Origin: Opisthorchis felineus
Taxonomy: Eukaryota; Platyhelminthes; Trematoda; Opisthorchiida; Opisthorchiidae
Direction: 5' to 3'
Assembly: GCA_004794785.1 (NCBI GenBank)
Contig: SJOL01002053.1
Location: 1 to 64,000 of the forward strand
Length of the DNA stretch: 64,000 bases
Shown: piece after piece, positions 61,101 through 64,000 of the stretch
Layout of the letters: every line of letters starts with the position of its first letter
Numbering within the stretch: the first letter of the stretch is position 1
The notes under the pieces: generated by a model
Seen by the model: the letters and a program-made list of their open reading frames with translations, nothing else
Database searches by the model: none
What the model was told of the DNA's origin: nothing
Position numbers and translations under genes: made by a program

Positions 61101-62580
61101 AAACAGTTGTAAACTGCTTACGTTTACTTCACTTGCAAGACGAAATCTCTGTTGAAACCTCAAAGTCTTTCCACTATTTACAAATCTTTCAGAAGCAGAA
61201 CTGGAAGTTTTCTTGAGGCACTGCAATTATCTTTTTATTACACATGACCTCCCTGGAAGTGAGCACTGGGGCTTTTCCGTGACCCCACCAATCACAATCA
61301 AAGTAGGTAGGCACCAGATCGATTTCTTCCCGATTTTTGTTGTCTTTCCAGTAAACTTCAAGATCTCCCATCAAGTGATCCCTGGTCAGATCATTTTTTA
61401 CTCACTACTTAGCAACCCCAAAAGCGACATCCTGGTACGACCTGGGTAAACTCGGAAACAGTTTTTGGCTTCAACTAACCTATCGGTCTGGAACTATACT
61501 TTGGGAGACAGATTTTGTCAGGTTTTTTGTTGGCCATTGCCTTTCGCATTTTCAATTGTTGACCAGACTCAATTAAGATGATAGTGTTGGTCACCTACTT
61601 TGGTTTATCGTTCGCAATCTGGGCTAGACTCAGGGTTAGGTTAGGATAAACCTGTTGTTACTGTGTAACTCAGTTGAGCGTGTGAATCGAAGGTGTCTCA
61701 CAATTCACAGTGACGATAGTCGAGGTCGTGAATGAAGGTACTTAGACGGAGCACTACCTGTTTTGTTCCCGTTGAGGACATGATTCCAAACCACTGCTCA
61801 CTCATTCCCCTTTAGGGTTGCAAGTTTGTACTCACATATTAGTTAATTGATCCGTCTTCAGCGATGAACTGAAGGTGTTTTTAGATCTTACGTATTCTAA
61901 TGTTCTTCATGAATTGTATGCCATGCACAGTGTCATCATTCGTCATCATGTTGAGGTCATCCGCACCGAATCGAACAAGTTGTCAAATAGATTTAGTGTT
62001 CTGTGCACCACACTGAAGAGTGCAGTAGGTGGCAAAGGACAACAGTCTTGAGTGGAATTCTACTGTTCAATGTTTCTTCCACATCGGACAGCATTTACCA
62101 GGAGTGAATTAATAACAAATCACTGAGACAAGAGAACACCTACCAGTTGGTGTCAACAGTGAAACAACCGAGTTTCTGTGCACCGTTCTAATTGGTGGAT
62201 TTTAATTCGTGGCATCTAATTTCACCGTTTTTGTTGTTTGATCGTCCTGTCTATACAGCACATAGTTGTTCACTGTCATTTCTGTGATACATGCGTCGTA
62301 ATGGCTCGCACTGACGCACCACTACGCACTGAAGATTTCAACTCGGTTGGTGATGAAACGTTTGCAACCAAATTGCCCAGTTCATCGAAGAGAGCAATGA
62401 CGACCTATACAACCTGAGCTACTAATATTCCCCTCAAGAGTAAACTAGAGTTTCTGTACCGCAAAGGTCTACATACCATTGTAGGTTGGCCTGACGTGTG
62501 TCGGTTTGATCATAAAATACCCTGTGGCCCACAAGCACGAATCATAAAATGTACGACCTTTTCTTCGGTTTCATTTGTAG
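55197..62580 (+). other. RUN-gene intron, 7.4 kb
   Basis: It contains the repeat at 59873-59990. An open stretch at 57465-57704 has an acceptor but does not fit the phase. Two open stretches at 60.3-60.6 and 61.2-61.45 kb are unidentified. Confidence 0.7.
59873..59990 (+). repeat. Second copy of the 15.63-kb repeat
   Basis: It reads CAGCAGTGCGATTAGCTCGC, then AGATATAGCGCCACTCATCC and GTGTTGACTGGATCCTCGAG before GACGATTTCTCAG. It aligns along its length with 15630-15735. The family is not recognised. Confidence 0.5.
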
Positions 62581-62824
62581 GCATCGTTGAGGCTTGTCTT
62601 CGATTTGGTTTGGAGAAGCATCTGTTCTATCCTGAGCCAACAACCTACGATCTGTTGCAGAATATCTCAGACAAGTGCTCAGAAGCTGCCCATGTTTTGA
62701 AGGTGCTTGAAGAAAACAGAAAAACTAAAGCCTTACATGACGCTCCACTGAAACTTAGTCACAATCGAATAAACCTTGTCAGGTCCCCGCTAATCCTCAG
62801 ACGTCTTCAGGGACACCATCGTCT
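62581..62824 (+). CDS. RUN-domain exon 2, SGSM1/2-like; gene continues outside window
   Basis: The acceptor is tttcatttgtag. Two bases complete the Gly split at 55196, giving FCGIVEACLRFGLEKHLF across the join, the core RUN motif and closest to LCGAVEACLLH in SGSM2. It continues TTYDLLQNISDKCSEAAHVL, parallel to ALFTKVGKTCPVAGEI in SGSM2, then a basic tail. The donor is gtgagt, two bases into a codon. The TBC GTPase-activating domain expected of SGSM proteins would lie beyond 64000, so the family assignment is provisional. Confidence 0.65.
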
Positions 62825-64000
62825 GTGAGTTTTTCATTTTACTCCCGTCTAATTTGGTGTTTTTTTGGTTTGTTGGACTCTTGATTCTTGGACCTTAATT
62901 TACAGTTACTACAATTTTATCCTTTCTACCGGCACATCAGTTTCGCGAACCAAGTCCAAATTTGTGTGGTTTTTGCAGTTTTTTTACTTCTGGAAGTTAC
63001 GGTATAGAGTATCCTATTTTGAGGATATTCATATCATTTCTGGCAACACCTCATCCTCATCTATCAACGGTGGTTCAATTAAAATGATGTGTCGTGGATG
63101 AAAGACAAAGAGGTCATAAACGGTTCCACTCTTCCCATTTCAAATCATTTCAGGTGCTTCTCTGGCTTTGGCCCACAATAAGCTTATAGTTCATATTGGA
63201 GTACAACTAACCTGATATCGGATACACGTAAAAAACGATAGATTCACCCTAAGTTAAATGATGCCCAAGGCACAAAATTAACGAAGGAGTTGTTTACAGA
63301 ACATGGAACAATCAGTGCATGGGCAAAACGTCGTGTACTGCGACACTTTTTTGGGCTGAATAACGATAAAGATGGCATCTGTTCCCTGTGATTTAGAATA
63401 AAACAAGCTACCCACGATTGTGAAAAAAAGGCTGTTTTTCACTGACAATGTAAGGCACATGTTGAGAAGATGCTGGCGTCCCAGCCACACCCATTGATCA
63501 ACAGGGTTCACACACATGTTTTCGACTTCGCGTACAATTATTGTCTCTCAGTTCAGCGCGTTTTGCTCATTCGCCGCTTTTTTTCTTCCCGATACTGCAA
63601 AACTTGAATGCTTTCTCCGCCTGCATTTTCTTCACTCCAATTTACAAACTGTAACACCTTGAACGGCATTTGGAATGTCACTTTTGCTAACCGTCGGCTG
63701 CACGCTTCATCGTATTATCGACCCCTTTTTGGATTTATATTTTCAATTTAATCACGTCACTCCTGTCGTATCGGTGTGGTTTTGGGTTATTTATAATGAG
63801 TATAAAAACCCGTTTCCATAAATAGAAGTAAAATGAACCACGGTTAATGTGTAAGATGTCTTAGACGGGGACATTTCAACCACAACTCGTCAGTGATGTA
63901 AAGTGGAAACAGTTAGGAATGCTTGGACAAATTGTTTCGGAGGCCACTTCATGTGTGGAAGTGTTGGGGAAATGCGGAGATTATGCACCAAGAGTCACGT
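62825..64000 (+). other. RUN-gene intron, 5' part
   Basis: No continuation of the RUN domain in the required phase is found before the window ends. Confidence 0.7.

Overview
This window is eukaryotic and most likely comes from a digenean fluke (flatworm). Short exons with GT-AG borders are separated by introns of 0.1 to 14 kb, base composition is moderate, and the introns are full of RTE-type non-LTR retrotransposons, tRNA-headed SINEs and small hammerhead-ribozyme repeats of the kind known from trematodes. The species cannot be named from the sequence; the base composition looks higher in GC than Schistosoma. All gene calls rest on protein patterns recognised by eye and on splice-phase agreement; no search was run.

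Three host genes are visible. (1) Positions 381-30788, plus strand: 15 exons of an exportin-7 (XPO7/RanBP16) orthologue. It lacks only its N-terminal part, which lies upstream of the window. The exons join in phase into 1,132 codons plus a stop. (2) Positions 52848-35268, minus strand: a complete five-exon gene for the mitochondrial p32 protein (C1QBP/MAM33 family), 246 residues, with a 14.4-kb third intron. (3) Plus strand from about 53.2 or 55.1 kb onward: the first RUN-domain exons of a protein most like the RUN-TBC proteins SGSM1/2. This gene continues beyond the window. XPO7 and C1QBP converge; C1QBP and the RUN gene diverge.

Mobile DNA fills the rest. The p32 intron 3 is a retrotransposon graveyard (38-51 kb) holding one apparently intact RTE element. 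It spans 44191-48002 on the minus strand, has a 1,103-residue endonuclease/reverse-transcriptase ORF, an (ATG)n tail and an identical 15-bp flanking repeat that looks like a target-site duplication. Older RTE copies lie at 17.3-18.8, 32.9-34.3, 38.4-42.9, 48.1-49.7 and 50.0-50.6 kb. A tRNA-derived SINE family occurs at least seven times (6.1, 12.1, 13.7, 29.2, 36.8, 48.1 and 51.4 kb). Its body shares a roughly 40-bp block with the RTE 5' UTR, which suggests a SINE/LINE partnership.

The most unusual item is a roughly 100-bp repeat with inverted ends found four times in XPO7 introns. It contains a hammerhead ribozyme fold with a very short stem III. The copy at 11714-11812 has every canonical core base; the other three carry single core changes or weak cleavage sites.
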